A stretch of 64,000 nt of DNA from Chimonanthus salicifolius. Its lineage: Eukaryota; Streptophyta; Magnoliopsida; Laurales; Calycanthaceae. Each line of letters opens with the position of its first letter. Position 1 is the stretch's first letter. A program made the position numbers and the translations under genes. The DNA lies in assembly GCA_013350335.1 (NCBI GenBank), contig CM023539.1, positions 47,168,631 through 47,232,630 of the forward strand. Reading direction: 5' to 3'. Below the pieces are notes generated by a model. The model made no database searches, was not told the DNA's origin, and worked only from the letters and a program-made list of their open reading frames with translations. This document shows positions 1-11,122 of this stretch, piece after piece.

Positions 1-1005
1 ATCAGATGCGTTTCATATCAAAAACGGCTTTTCTGAAATTGATTATATGGAGCATTAGATGCATCCGACGGCCATCCATGTACATCATTTTTGTAGACAA
101 TTTAAGTTGTGCCACCACAATGATGAATAATGCAGCAACAACAGGTTCCCATGGAATCTATTTTCCTTCTCCTTTCTAAATACAGATATCGACTACTGCT
201 CCAAAAAAGAGAAAGGAAAACAGGAATCGACCGTTGGCAACGAAATTCTAGACATTGGATTGTGTATTTATTGTAAAGGTCCAAATGGTCGAAAGTGAGA
301 CCCATCTGTGCAATGCCACATCACAGCGCACAAGTAATAAAGATGTTATGAAAAATGATAGGAACACCGGCACTTTTTATAGTGAGAAACATCTGTGCAC
401 CTTTCCACCACTTCCTTCAAAAACACCTCCGACTCTCATCACTTCTCACATGTTAGAACATAAGAAAACAAGTGATAACATGAAGATATCTCTATCTCAC
501 TTGTGCTGCAAATGTGCCAATTTTCAAAACTATGGATGTGTCCCAGGTAAGTCAAACTGCGGAAGCAGCATCAGTGGTCTAAATACTCATCAGTCGACTC
601 AAAACCAAGGTGATTTCTTATCCTCGAGTGCATGATTCACAAGAACAGGTACTTAAAAGGATCAAGTTGTCTGGAATGTAAATGAAACAGGATTACACAA
701 ATGACGCATGAAGGGAACCACACAATACAAGAGCCTCACTTTGATTTTCTGTGGGCTTTCTCTGCTTACAAATATCTGTTTGTTTTCTTCCTACTCTGAT
801 GTCTTACATGATATTTTATGCATCCTCCAGGTATTTTCCAAATACCTGAATTATTAGGTCCACGAGCACCACAATCTTCTATAGAAACACCAAGGACCTC
901 CCAAGCTTACGCTTCATTTAAACCAGAATAATAAAGCTGACTCGCACCACACATGCAGACGTGTACTTCTCACTGACCACATTAGAGTCCTCAAGACAGA
1001 CAAGA
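1..1005. other. 3' flank of NRP gene
   Basis: Sequence downstream of the NRP stop. It probably holds the 3' UTR; a minus-strand AATAAA at 272-267 is one possible poly(A) signal. I see no convincing gene on either strand. The 126-residue open frame at 255-635 has no recognisable domain. Confidence 0.4.
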
Positions 1006-3506
1006 TTACATGCCTCCTTGTTCACAGAGATCTAGCAATGCCAGGGTCTGTACAAATCCAGAAAAGATGAAATTGGTCTACAGAATTGAAAAAATATACA
1101 TAGAAATGAATAAAAGTACTCGTGTTGGATAGAATTTCCAAGCTGTTAACAGGTCAAACATGACATGAATGTATGACTTCACATATCTATTCACCTTGCA
1201 CAAGGCATGACAGTCAAAAATATACCACAGGTAAAGTAGTAACAACACGAAAAGAAAAGTGACCCCTAACATGAAGTTCGGTCCAGGCCTTGATCAACTC
1301 ATAAGAGAGAGCTCAATAAGCAACTGACACCAAAGAATTCTATTCGGCAGTATGAGATGCTATGTGAAAGAGGCAGCACTCTATCGTCCTTTAATTGATA
1401 AGCAATTAGCAATATTTATTTTATAATAATCCATCTTTATTCTTTATCTTCTTCACATTTTCCACAAAAAACATTAAATATATATATATATATATATCTT
1501 CATTGTATTATTTTATTTCACTAATTGTCTTATATATGTATTCTCGTTGATCATATTTATCCACAATCTCATGCACAAGCATGGGGTATATGGGTACCTT
1601 TTTTTTTTTGAAAATTTATTTGGGTGCACTTCCTCAAAAGTGCACCTCAGGGGACCATTATCAAGGAGAACAAATAACAAAGTTGGATGGGATACTGTAT
1701 TATAATTTGACAGGCCCAATCTCACCCTGATTTTCTTATTTTTTGGATAAGATAGATGTTCCCATCATATATTGGAGGCAAGACTAATCCCATAGACACA
1801 TGAAACCACTCACAAACCTCATGTATCAAGTAAGCCCAAGAGCCGTACAAATCTCACCCTGATTTGATTACAATAGTCCTTGATATCACAGTCCCTATAT
1901 TTTATAATCAATTGATACACTTGATTCACAAGAGAGTAAAACTGAGTAGATTTTGAAAATGGGAGCCACTAAAAAATAACAATTGGGCAAACTCATTTGG
2001 AAAAGCATGATTCCTATTTACCTTTGACGTCTCTCTAAATGATGATGATAACTCAAAAAGTTCATTCGTCCATAAATTGCCTTCTTTCAATATTTGTTTT
2101 TTAAATGCTTTCTTCGTCTCCACCTTCTCTACCAAAGTTTTTATATCATGCTTAGCACATATGATATATTGTGCACAAAGATTTCATGATTTTATTAGAT
2201 AGTCATGTTAGGCAAGATTGTTTACTCTTCTTTGTCACCACAATTTATTTGCCTTCCTGAGAGAGATGCCAATCAATCATCTCCTTATCTACTGAAGTGT
2301 GGAATCTGTGCTTCCAGCTTATCTGGGTGACACCAATTTATTGTCATCATTTAGAGGTAGTAGCTCTACTTCCATTGGACCTCAAGATTTGTCATCATCT
2401 CGAGATATGAAGTAGAGGCCACTCTATTGAGCAACTGGAAACAAAGAAGTGTTCCATGATGAGGCTGTTCTCTTTATAAGGTAAGGTAAAAAAATGGTAA
2501 GATGACCCAAACCTGCAACCTTTGTGGTTGCAACCAAGGTGAGGAAACCTAGGCCTTCGACTCAACTTGTTCAAGGAAAATGTTTGGCCCAGGCAAATCA
2601 TGTGTTATGTGAACTATTAGAATATTAAAGATAATTTCAAACAATGTATATTCATAAAATTACTTAAAATAAATTTACTAATAAAGATGTGCAATAAGGA
2701 GCAATGGTAGTAGAGTAAACATGGGGACACCTTTTGAGGCCTTGTGATCAAGTCCTACCATCCATATATAGAATTTTTATGTTGTAACAGAACTCAGCCT
2801 GTGATGAGAACCCAACTCAACGTCGGCACCAAAGCACAACCCACCAAGCCATTGAAGAACTCAGCAAGTCACTGCAATTTTTGAACCAGTCATCCCTTAA
2901 AACTTGTCAACTCTAGAAAGTCATGAGTAGACTCGCAAAGTTTTCCAACCTTAGTCGCAACAATGACACCTACAAACTCCTAAGAATAGTTTTCATGAGA
3001 CAGAACGCATGAAGGATTGTTTAGTCCACTAACTTGAGTTGCATCAGAAGTTTTTCAGCAGCTGCTTACTGCCATAACGCACAACTCATGACACTACTAA
3101 AATAAGGATGCAGTTTAGCCTATAATAACTTCTCCTTACACATACGGAGCAACATTTGTTATGGTATGATGGACTTTGTCTCACTTTGTTATGGTTATGC
3201 TTGATAAACATTCACCATCAAATGGTATAAAATACTTCTCCAATTACATATAGTACAGGTGCGAAATGCAATGACCATTGTAACTTGGATTTTATGTTAA
3301 ACCCAGTACATTAGTATTGTAATTTTAAAAAAAGGGTAAAACTTAAGGCACATACCAACTTTTATGTATAAGTAATAATAATCAAGTTGAGTGAACCCAA
3401 CCACGCAGAATTGGAATAGTAACCAGATACCTTCGAGAGAAAAAATTGCTTGTTGAGGCAGCATTACATGTGTATAGACAGGTAGGTGTGCCATAGCTTT
3501 TCCTAT

Positions 3507-3547
<41 letters not shown>

Positions 3548-5225
3548 CTAACTCTTATTATTACCTCTGGGATGGAGAGTTCAAGACGAAACTTTGGACC
3601 ATCATAATGATGCAAAACTGGCCTAAACGCATCTTCCTCCAATGCCTTGCAGAGTTTCCTAACACGGATTCTTACCTAATGGTTTCAAAAAACTCAATGG
3701 ATAAGAAATTGCCAGACGTGTCAACAAAAAAAGATCATGTAATCTGCCTATACAGTTTACCTGTGCCGGAAATCTTGATTCACCTTTACATTTTTTATCT
3801 TCCCATGCAGTTGGGTCAATGTTAGATCCTCCAAAACTGGCAGCCTGTAGAAAAGTTGGAAAAAATGTGTAAAAAATCCATGCAATAGAAATAACCACCA
3901 CCACCGACCCTGCTTCTCATCAGGGTGATGTGGACATGTAGGAATAATGGACAATAATTGTTCACTGTTATACTTGTTGCAACTGCTCCACAATAAGATT
4001 TATGTCTGTATTAACCCATATCAGAGAAATGTCTTTGCAGCCCAGAGACACCATGGAATAATATCTGGCACCACACATGTTCCTTTACCTATATAAATAG
4101 AATGTTACAGAACTAAAGGTCATTAATTGACCACACACAATCATGACTATTGAGTCCAATATGGTACATGCCAGATGATACCAACCATCCATCCAAATGG
4201 AAACCCTTACTGTGCAACTTACCCATATGAAATGTCCAGAATTCAGATCATCTAATACTAGTTCAAGCAGTTCAGACAACTTTTTTTAGGGAGATAATTA
4301 GACAAAAAAAGACGAGAAATTTAAATATATATAATTTAAAAAAAAAATGCAAGAGCAGACCTCAAATATCCCATGTAGCTGGTGAGTTGTGTAATTGTAG
4401 AGGAACAGAGGTAACCCTGGAGTTATTGCCCGGACTGAATCACGATATCTTGGAGGTAAACCTGCCCATTGATGACCACAGACAAACACTATTAGCTGAT
4501 GATGGTGGTGGTGGTGGTGGTGGTGGTGTGTGTGTGTGCGCGCGCGTGCGCGTGCGTGTGTGAGTGAGAGAGAGAGAGAGAGAGTAGCCATGATGATGAA
4601 AATAACTAGAACATGTGGCAAATTATGCAGGCATTTCTAATACAGGAAAAAATGAAACGAGATGAGCAATTGCCAATGTACCAAATAGCTGCCTCTTAAG
4701 ATCTTCCTGCATTGTGTCATTGTTACACACAAAAATGTATCCACCAAGCACCTCATTCCGTGGGAGCATCTCTGATGAAGGCAAAGTCTTGAACCGTTTG
4801 TCAACATTGTTGTTGTTGGTGCTGCTGCTGATGTTGTCATCGTTGTTATTGATGTTGTTCTTGTTGATAGCTGTTGGACTAAAATTGCTCATGTTGTTGT
4901 TATTACTCTTCTGATACACCACATTCATGTTATAAGCACCATTTCTTACAGTATTCTTGTTCACATGTCCAGGCATTTTGGAATCCAAATTCAGCAGACT
5001 GCATTGAAGGTTCTCGTACTTGTTATCCTCCAGAAAACCAAGTTTCTCTTTTGGCTTCATTACAGTGGTGACCTTTGAAAGATCAAGGTTATTCATGCGT
5101 TCACCTTTTGACCTTGTCTGTTCAGCCAGTCTTGAAGCAACTGTCAGCCATTTTTGATCCTCTGAGACCTTTGATTGTCCTCGGAGCTCATTCCCCAGTT
5201 GCCAAAAGGAGTGCTGGCTATCCAT
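1006..5225 (-). CDS. NRP: N-rich protein with DCD domain (NRP/B2 type), five coding exons
   Basis: Coding exons on the minus strand are 5225-4682, 4461-4361, 3844-3761, 3675-3565 and 1047-1006. All junctions are GT-AG with matching phase, giving 293 residues. Seen: an asparagine-rich stretch at about residues 95-140, then a DCD domain at about 160-290 that starts LGGYIFVCN and contains LPPRYRDSV, GLPLFLYNY, AWEDKKCKGESRFPAQV and FRPVLHHYDGPKFRLEL. The last exon encodes only TLALLDLCEQGGM and lies 2.5 kb downstream. I chose the ATG at 5225, not 5240, because CTTTAG just before it looks like a splice acceptor and MDSQHSFWQ resembles known N-termini. Family knowledge: NRPs are plant proteins of osmotic and ER stress signalling linked to programmed cell death. 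Regulation is not visible in the sequence. Confidence 0.93.
1478..1497. repeat. (TA)n microsatellite
   Basis: About ten TA units inside NRP intron 4. Confidence 0.9.
1730..1855 (-). mobile_element. SINE fragment (3' half)
   Basis: On the minus strand it carries the 3' core shared with the SINE at 12690-12915: ATGGGATTAGTC, then a weakly conserved spacer and an A-rich end. No tRNA-like head is visible, so it is a 5'-truncated copy. Confidence 0.4.
3512..3545. repeat. (GA)n microsatellite
   Basis: About 17 GA units, roughly 20 bases past the donor of NRP exon 4 on the minus strand, where it reads (CT)n. A pyrimidine run so close to a donor is unusual but should not disturb it. Confidence 0.95.
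4501..4584. repeat. Compound microsatellite (GGT/TG/CG/GA)
   Basis: Consecutive runs of GGT, TG, CG/TG and GA units in NRP intron 1. Such purine/pyrimidine-alternating DNA is length-variable and can adopt Z-form. Confidence 0.9.
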
Positions 5226-5469
5226 CCCTAAAGTGACCAAGATTACAGCAAAAGAAATTAGAGAAAAGGTAGTAAATGATTATAGAACATATAAATCACA
5301 ACACCCACTACCCATTTACTTTGGAATAGAGATGCTTCAAATACTTCTCAGAAGTGGGAAAAACGGAAACGCTTGAATCAAATGCAAAAACATTGAAGAA
5401 TAAGGAAAATGCCTTTAATAAGTATTTCCTGCCTATCCTTTTTTTTTTTTGGGTTTGTGAGTTTGGGTT

Positions 5470-5496
5470 GGGGGGGGGGGGGGGGGGGGGGGGGGG
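5470..5496. repeat. 27-base G tract
   Basis: An uninterrupted run of 27 G, preceded by GGGTTTGTGAGTTTGGGTT. It lies in the proposed NRP leader intron, where the transcript would read poly(C). Confidence 0.9.
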
Positions 5497-5639
5497 TGGT
5501 CCAATGTACCTCACAGCCGAACTGATTTAATCTCTAGAGAATCTGAAGTTTCAATGTACGCATTTGGCAATCTGTAGATTAGAAGCAAATGTGTAGAAAG
5601 TAGGACAGTCTAAGCTGGGGGAGCTATCACGTAGATCTC

Positions 5640-6330
5640 AATCAATCTCTCTATCCTCTAATGACAACCAAAGAACCCCTCAACCCATGTGCACTCACAA
5701 ATGCAAACACCCAAAAGCAAGAAGACGCAGACACAGACCAGCTAGATACTAAGACAGCCCAAAGCACTTTTTCCAGGCACGTAAAATGTCGGGCATGAAG
5801 AAATGCTGGAAATTTGCAAGAGAAGAAGCTCAAGCAACACATTTGACCATAATCCAGCTACAAATGCATTGGAGACTTTTTGCACAATTCCTAGACACCC
5901 TATTGTTGCATTCCCATCAAACACTCCACAAGGTAGCCAAAAGGGCAAGATGCCACAATGCTGAGCACCTAGAAAAGACTTTAAAAATCTTCCAAGCAAA
6001 GAGAAAGCTGAGAAACCGAAGAGGGCACTGGATTCTGAATAGGTCCAAGATAAACTCCAGATGGTCCACATCTTCAAGAGCCTAGAGGCAAAAAGGGCAA
6101 GCACTAACCATCACCCTTCCCCTCTTATGAAGATTGTCTTCGGTGAAAATTTTCTCCAATCCCGCAGTCCCAAAGAAACTGACGGCACAAGATGGGGCTC
6201 TAGAGGACCAGATGGCAGGATCCACTAAAGGGGTAGAGTCTCACCGATTGTTCCAAACATAGCAAGACTTTGCCAAGAAAAAACAAGAAGAATCAGGCTA
6301 CCAGAGCAGAGAATATTATCGGCAATTTAC
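5640..6330 (-). mobile_element. L1-type LINE remnant (zf-RVT region)
   Basis: The minus strand translates, through stops and frameshifts, to the C-terminal end of a plant non-LTR reverse transcriptase. The pieces are KIFTEDNLHKRGRVMVSACPFC, cut by a stop, then ALEDVDHLEF, then in another frame VFDGNATIGCLGIVQKVSNAF. This order (NLxxRG, CPFC, ALEDVDHL) is the zinc-finger RVT region. It is broken and clearly dead. Confidence 0.75.
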
Positions 6331-6526
6331 CAGATGCTTTCTTTATGTTTACTGGTTTTGGGTGTGGGCATTTCTGCCTTAGGTGTTCTCTTCGGATAGC
6401 TTTGGCCTTTCTGTTTTAGAAATGTTTTTCTCTTCCAATTTGGCCTCTCAGGGGCTTTAATGTTGTATCTCTATGTTTCTGGTTTCTTAAGTAAAACTAC
6501 TTTCATCATTTAAAAAAAAAAAAAAA
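6331..6526 (+). mobile_element. LINE 3' end with poly(A) tail, plus orientation
   Basis: A T-rich segment ends in TTTCATCATTT and a run of about 15 A. It resembles the 3' UTR and tail of plant LINEs and is opposite in orientation to the adjacent LINE remnant. It may be a second, 5'-truncated insertion next to or inside the first. Confidence 0.5.
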
Positions 6527-7177
6527 ACAAGGAAACACAACAGCATCTTGTGCTATCGCTGCAAATCACTATCACCGAAGTTATAATCTCAACATTTCCT
6601 CCTCAACCACTCCTCCTGCGCTTTTCTTTCAATTTTAAAATCCAATTTTCCATTAAAATAGAATTATGAGAGCATCCAGAAGTCAGAGCACACTCCCGTC
6701 ATCCACAAAATAGTGGAAAAGCTAAAAATTAACAACACAACACAAAAATGGCACTAAGGGAAGGATCTCTTGCTCATCAACCCAAAAAATAGAAACTCAA
6801 CACCAAATTCCGAGATTTCAAAGCCATGAAAAGCAGAAAGAAGATGCACAAGTTCGGTAGGAGTAGATCTGACTCACCGAGGGGTAGCAGAAGTGGAGAT
6901 CCCACGCAAAAGAACTACTTTAATGGCGAAATAAGAGACACTACTTGATGAAACTGGTCTGCAGGCAGGATAGAAAACCCTAGATTTGGGGCAGCGAATG
7001 AGAGACGAAAAAGGAAATGGACCTAGAGATGATTGGAATTACATTCTTGCCACGGTGGGGTTTGAATTTGTTTTAGTTCAAGACGATAAGACCTCTGCAA
7101 GAATCGACGAAATTTCCCAAAAATGAAAATCCTTAAAAAAAAAATGAAAATCGATCCTTTTTTTTAGTTTTCTAAGA

Positions 7178-8656
7178 GAGCACTTACGTACACCCGAAAA
7201 TCCTGCCTCTGATCTTCTCTACACACCGAAAATCAAATTTTCAGGTGAAATTACGATTTTACCCCTGCGTTTCCATTCATTCGAATGAATGCCCAGTTCA
7301 TTTTGGCATTCATTTGAATGAATCCTCAAGTGTATTTTCAATTCATTCGAATGAATGGGCTGAACAGTAACACGGAATACTGCTCAGTCCCATTCATTTG
7401 AATGAATGTACGATTCATTCGAATGAATAGTAATAAAATGACACAGTTTCCATCCATTCATTCGAATGAACCGACCGTTCATTTGAATGAATGTTCAGAA
7501 CGATCGGTTCATTCGTTCATTTGAATGAACACGGACGAAATGAATACGAAGACGTTCTTAGATGAATCAATCATTCGAATGATTCATAAGTTACAGGTTA
7601 CAGTATCCATTACATTTATTTAAATCCTTTTAAAATTTAAAATTTATTTTTTAAGTACTGTGTATTTCTAAAATTTTTCAAATTGAATATCTAAACTAAT
7701 TAAAATAACCTAAATGTGTTTTTGACACAGCCTAGGGATACCCTTATTTGTAAAATACTGTGTTTTAAAATTTAGGAGTGTCAAAAGACCTTGAAGTCTT
7801 AAAGTATTTTTATCAGATTATCGTAATTACGTCCGGATATTCAATTTTAAAAATTTTGGAAATACACAGTGCTTAAAAAATAATGGTCTATGTTTTAAAA
7901 TATATACAGTTATTTTTAAGCACTGTATTTTCAAAATTTTTCAAATTAAATATCTAAACTAATTAAAATAACCTGATCAAAATACTTTAAGACTTCAAGG
8001 TCTTTTGACACTCCTAAATGTGTTTTTGATACAGCCTAGGGATACCCTAATTTGTAAAATACTGTGTTTTAAATATTTAGGAGTGTCAAAAGACCTTGAA
8101 GTCTTAAAGTATTTTAATCAGGTTATTTTAATTAGTTTAGATATTCAATTTGAAAAATTTTAGAGTTACACAGTACTTAAAAAATAAATTTTAAATTTTA
8201 AAAGGATTTAAATAAATGTAATGGATACTGTAACCTGTAACTTATGAATCATTCGAATGATTCATCTCATTCGAATGATTCATCTGAGAACGTCTTCGTA
8301 TTCATTCCGTCCGTGTTCATTCGATGAACGAATGAACCGATCGTTGTGAACATTCATTCGAATGAACGGTCGGTTCATTCAAATGAGTGGATGGAAACTG
8401 TGTCATTTTATTACTATTCATTCGAATGAATCGTCCATTCATTCGAATGAATGGGGCTGAGCAGTATTCCGTGTTACTGTTCAACCCATTCATTCGAATG
8501 AATTGAAAATACACTTGAGGATTCATTCGAATGAATGCCAAAATGAACTGGGCATTCATTCGAATGAATGAAAATGCGGGGGTAAAATCGTAATTTCACC
8601 CGAAAATCCGATTTCGGGTGTGTAGAGGCAGGATTTCCGGGTGTGGGTAAGTGCTC
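7178..8656. mobile_element. Fold-back element: 1.48-kb near-perfect palindrome
   Basis: Seen directly: the left arm from 7178 (GAGCACTTAC) is the reverse complement of the right arm ending at 8656 (GTAAGTGCTC), with only scattered differences over roughly 530 bp. The outer part of each arm carries about nine copies of the self-complementary 16-mer ATTCATTCGAATGAAT or variants (7275, 7308, 7341, 7392, 7413, 7455 and onward; mirrored at about 8245-8575). The centre (about 7710-8110) holds a direct duplication of a segment starting TGTGTTTTTGA, around an inner inverted repeat. It has no coding capacity; the 80-residue frame at 8317-8559 repeats F-I-R-M-N only because it reads the motif. Flanks GTTTTCTAA and TTTTTTAAA could be a decayed 9-bp target duplication (6 of 9), as in Mutator-type elements, but this is weak. 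Confidence 0.85.
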
Positions 8657-8659
8657 CCT

Positions 8660-9427
8660 TTTTTAAAGGGATCAATTATTTTGACGCTTATCTTCCGTTT
8701 GTAGTCTCTATAAAATTAAAATTTTATAATTTATGATTTTTTTAATGAATGATGAATGTGTAAGACTATATTTTATTATACCAAATTTTCTATATCTTAT
8801 TATTTCTCTTTTTTTTTTTAACTCTTTTTATTATTTAAATATCTTACTATAAAACAAATAAAAATAATTTAATTAAATGAAAGTCCAAAGGGATGAAGTC
8901 ACAACTTAAAGAGTAAGATTAAAATCTATAAATATTTTCCCATTGAATGAGCCTATATAGCCAAAAAAAAATACCTATTATCATTTATTGATTTATTGAA
9001 TCTAGAGCTATAAAATGGTTATTTATGGAGTCATGTGTATTAGAGTTGTTCAGTCTAAATTTTAGTTTTAAAAATTCAAAATGACAAAAAGCTATTTATG
9101 TATAATTTAACATTATAATTAAATAAAAAGAATCTAAAATTGAATTTAATTTCAGAAAACAGTGAAAATAAAATTAAAACCTTTTTAATTGCGATTCCAT
9201 TTCATGCTCATAGTTTCTAAAACTAAATAGTGTTAATTAAAAACTATTAAATTATTTAAATCAATTATGCATAAACTCTATTTTGTAGAATGATTATATA
9301 TCAATGATTATATATCCTTCTTTTAAATTTGTGATTTTCACTTAATTTGACATTATATTTCATGTTATCAATACTCAATAAATATTTTTAAACAAAAATT
9401 CTAATAAGGTGCACTAGTTCTAATTTC
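8660..9427. other. AT-rich intergenic DNA
   Basis: Very AT-rich with short homopolymer runs. I recognise no gene or element. Confidence 0.6.
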
Positions 9428-9891
9428 CAGTGTTTTCAGAACCAAAACGAATCGCGGCGGCTGCGGCTCGGTTCTGGTTAAGAACGGGTTGTCGGTCAAA
9501 ATAGTAGAAAATCAGTCAGAGACGTGATTTTCTGCGATTTTTACCCACAAACCGTGAGCGGAGACAAATTTTGAATTTTTTTATTTTTAAATTTTTTTTC
9601 TTTTAAAATAATATTAGAAAATATATATATTTGAAATATAAATATTTATTACTATTTCTATCCCATATCTTCCACCGTTTTAATATATTATTCTGAGTTT
9701 AAATGTTATTTTTAATATTTATATTAATATTATTAGTAAAATATAACTTACTTAATTTTATATATAATATTTATATTATATTACTATTTAATCACATTTG
9801 ATCGACTTTTACGAACTTTAATTGTGATCGGACTCCGTTAAACTCAAAATAGCTCGAAGACGATCCGTGTAATTGCTAACTTCTAAACAGT
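9428..9891 (-). mobile_element. hAT-like MITE, larger relative of the copy at 35366
   Basis: Its minus strand aligns with the element at 35366-35654: shared GTCTTCGAG, AAAAGTCGAT, a long AT-rich core and GAAGATATGGGATAG. The left terminus CAGTGTTTTCAGAACC matches CAATGTTATTAGAACC of the other copy. It has about 170 extra bp near the left end, and no clear target duplication remains. Confidence 0.6.
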
Positions 9892-10192
9892 TCGCTTTCA
9901 TCAAATTTCATAAAATTATACCACTCTTTTCAGTTGACCCACAAACATGACAAGTGTAAGTGTGGGTAAAAAAAAACGTCATGTCGTTTTTAGTAAACTA
10001 CGAAAACGCCATGGGCAGTGGCTGGGTATTTTTATTAGTTATGGCGACTGGCGAGGCTTGGAAAGTTGGGAGCGGAAGAATCCCATGAGAAGTAGGTGGA
10101 CGAGAATGGCCCTGAAAATTTCTAAAATCACGTAACTAGCCTTGAACTGCCGACGGTTCAGTGCGACATCTTATCAACTATATGGTATGGGG

Positions 10193-10571
10193 TGGGGGTA
10201 AAACTCGGGTCGGATTTTGGCCCGACCCTATATGACCCGACTCGACCCGATCCGAAAATCATATGGGTCGAATTATGAAAGTCGGGCCAGCAGGTCAAAT
10301 CGAATTGAGAAATCAAAAATCAGTATTGAATTTGGGCGAGTTGAGTTGAGATTTTTAAGTTAACCCAATCACATCCAGTAAAAAGTAGGCTAAAATAAGT
10401 TTAAAATGTTAGTCGGGTAGGGTTTTAGGTTGAATTGAATTATAATTTGAATCAGATCGGGTCAAAATACTCGGGTCAAAAGTTCAAGTCACGTCGAGTC
10501 GAATACCATATATCAGTAATTCGGACTGGATTGGATTTTAAAAAACCCGACCCGACCCGATTTCAGCCCTA
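10193..10571. mobile_element. hAT-like MITE with TCGGGTCGG termini
   Basis: The left end TGGGGGTAAAACTCGGGTCGG, shown here only as far as GGGTAAAACTCGGGTCGG, pairs with the reverse of the right end, TAGGGCTGAAATCGGGTCGG. Flanks GTATGGGG and ATATGGGC agree at 6 of 8 positions, consistent with a decayed 8-bp target duplication. The interior is rich in GACCCGA and GGGTCGG repeats and has no coding frame. Confidence 0.6.
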
Positions 10572-10939
10572 ATATGGGCCCATATAGGTATTAATGTCAA
10601 TTATTTTTATTTTTTTCAAAAAAATTGTCGTTTTTTAAAAAAAATTGTAATTTTTTAAAAAAAATTGTAATAGATATGATATTTAGTAAGTTTAAAAACA
10701 AGTTCAAGGTATTTATATATTACAAAAATTTTACTTTAAAAATTATCTATTTTGAATTATTCTTTTCTTTAAAAAAATAAGATTCTTCTTCCCATACTCT
10801 AAAATCTAAATAATTATTAGATTTAGAGTGAGATCTCACCGCTTTAAACTTAGAAGTGTGCACACTCTGAACAATAAGACGGACGGGACAGACACCTTCC
10901 GACATAAAAAAAAAAAAAAATTCTAGAAACATCATTGTA

Positions 10940-10995
10940 TTGACACGTGGCATGCGCAGTGATGCATGTCTACGTGTCCTGAGATATCCTTTACG
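10940..10995 (+). promoter_or_regulatory. G-box/ABRE-like ACGT cluster
   Basis: GACACGTGGC at 10942-10951 contains a perfect CACGTG G-box. TACGTGTCC follows at about 10971 and TTACGTAC at about 10990. This spacing is typical of ABA- or light-responsive plant promoters. It lies about 130-180 bp before the small candidate gene at 11123. Confidence 0.5.
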
Positions 10996-11122
10996 TACAA
11001 GAGTGTAGCAGAACCCTGATACTCTTTTTCTACCAAGTAAGAATTCAAGGAGAAGAAGAAAGAAAAGAAGAGAAATAAAACAAGAGTGTATTTATCTATA
11101 CCAGGAAATTGAAGGAGGAAAG

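Larger units (their letters stand above)
1048..3564. other. 2.5-kb intron 4 of NRP
   Basis: Lies between the DCD exon ending at 3565 and the 42-nt terminal exon at 1047. Besides the SINE-like fragment and the microsatellites listed separately, I see only AT-rich unique sequence with stops in every frame. Confidence 0.6.
5226..7020 (-). other. Probable 5' UTR exon and leader intron of the NRP gene
   Basis: A good minus-strand donor (CTCG, then GTGAGT) lies at 6877, and an acceptor (TTTAG) lies at 5228, directly before the NRP start codon. This suggests a non-coding first exon ending at 6878 and a leader intron of about 1.65 kb. The intron would contain the LINE remnants at 5640-6526 and the G tract at 5470-5496. 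The transcription start is a guess near 7020. Transcript evidence is absent, so this is inference. Confidence 0.45.

Noticed and set aside
255..635. 126-residue plus-strand open frame
   Set aside because: No domain or family resemblance, and it lies in the 3' flank of NRP on the other strand.
4298..4621. His-rich minus-strand open frame
   Set aside because: The His and Arg/Ala/Thr runs come from the compound microsatellite; only the segment LPPRYRDSV to HGIFE is real (NRP exon 2).
5308..5514. Proline-run open frame
   Set aside because: It is a translation of the G tract on the opposite strand.
8317..8559. 80-residue open frame with repeated FIRMN
   Set aside because: It only reads the ATTCATTCGAATGAAT array of the fold-back element; there is no sign of protein selection.
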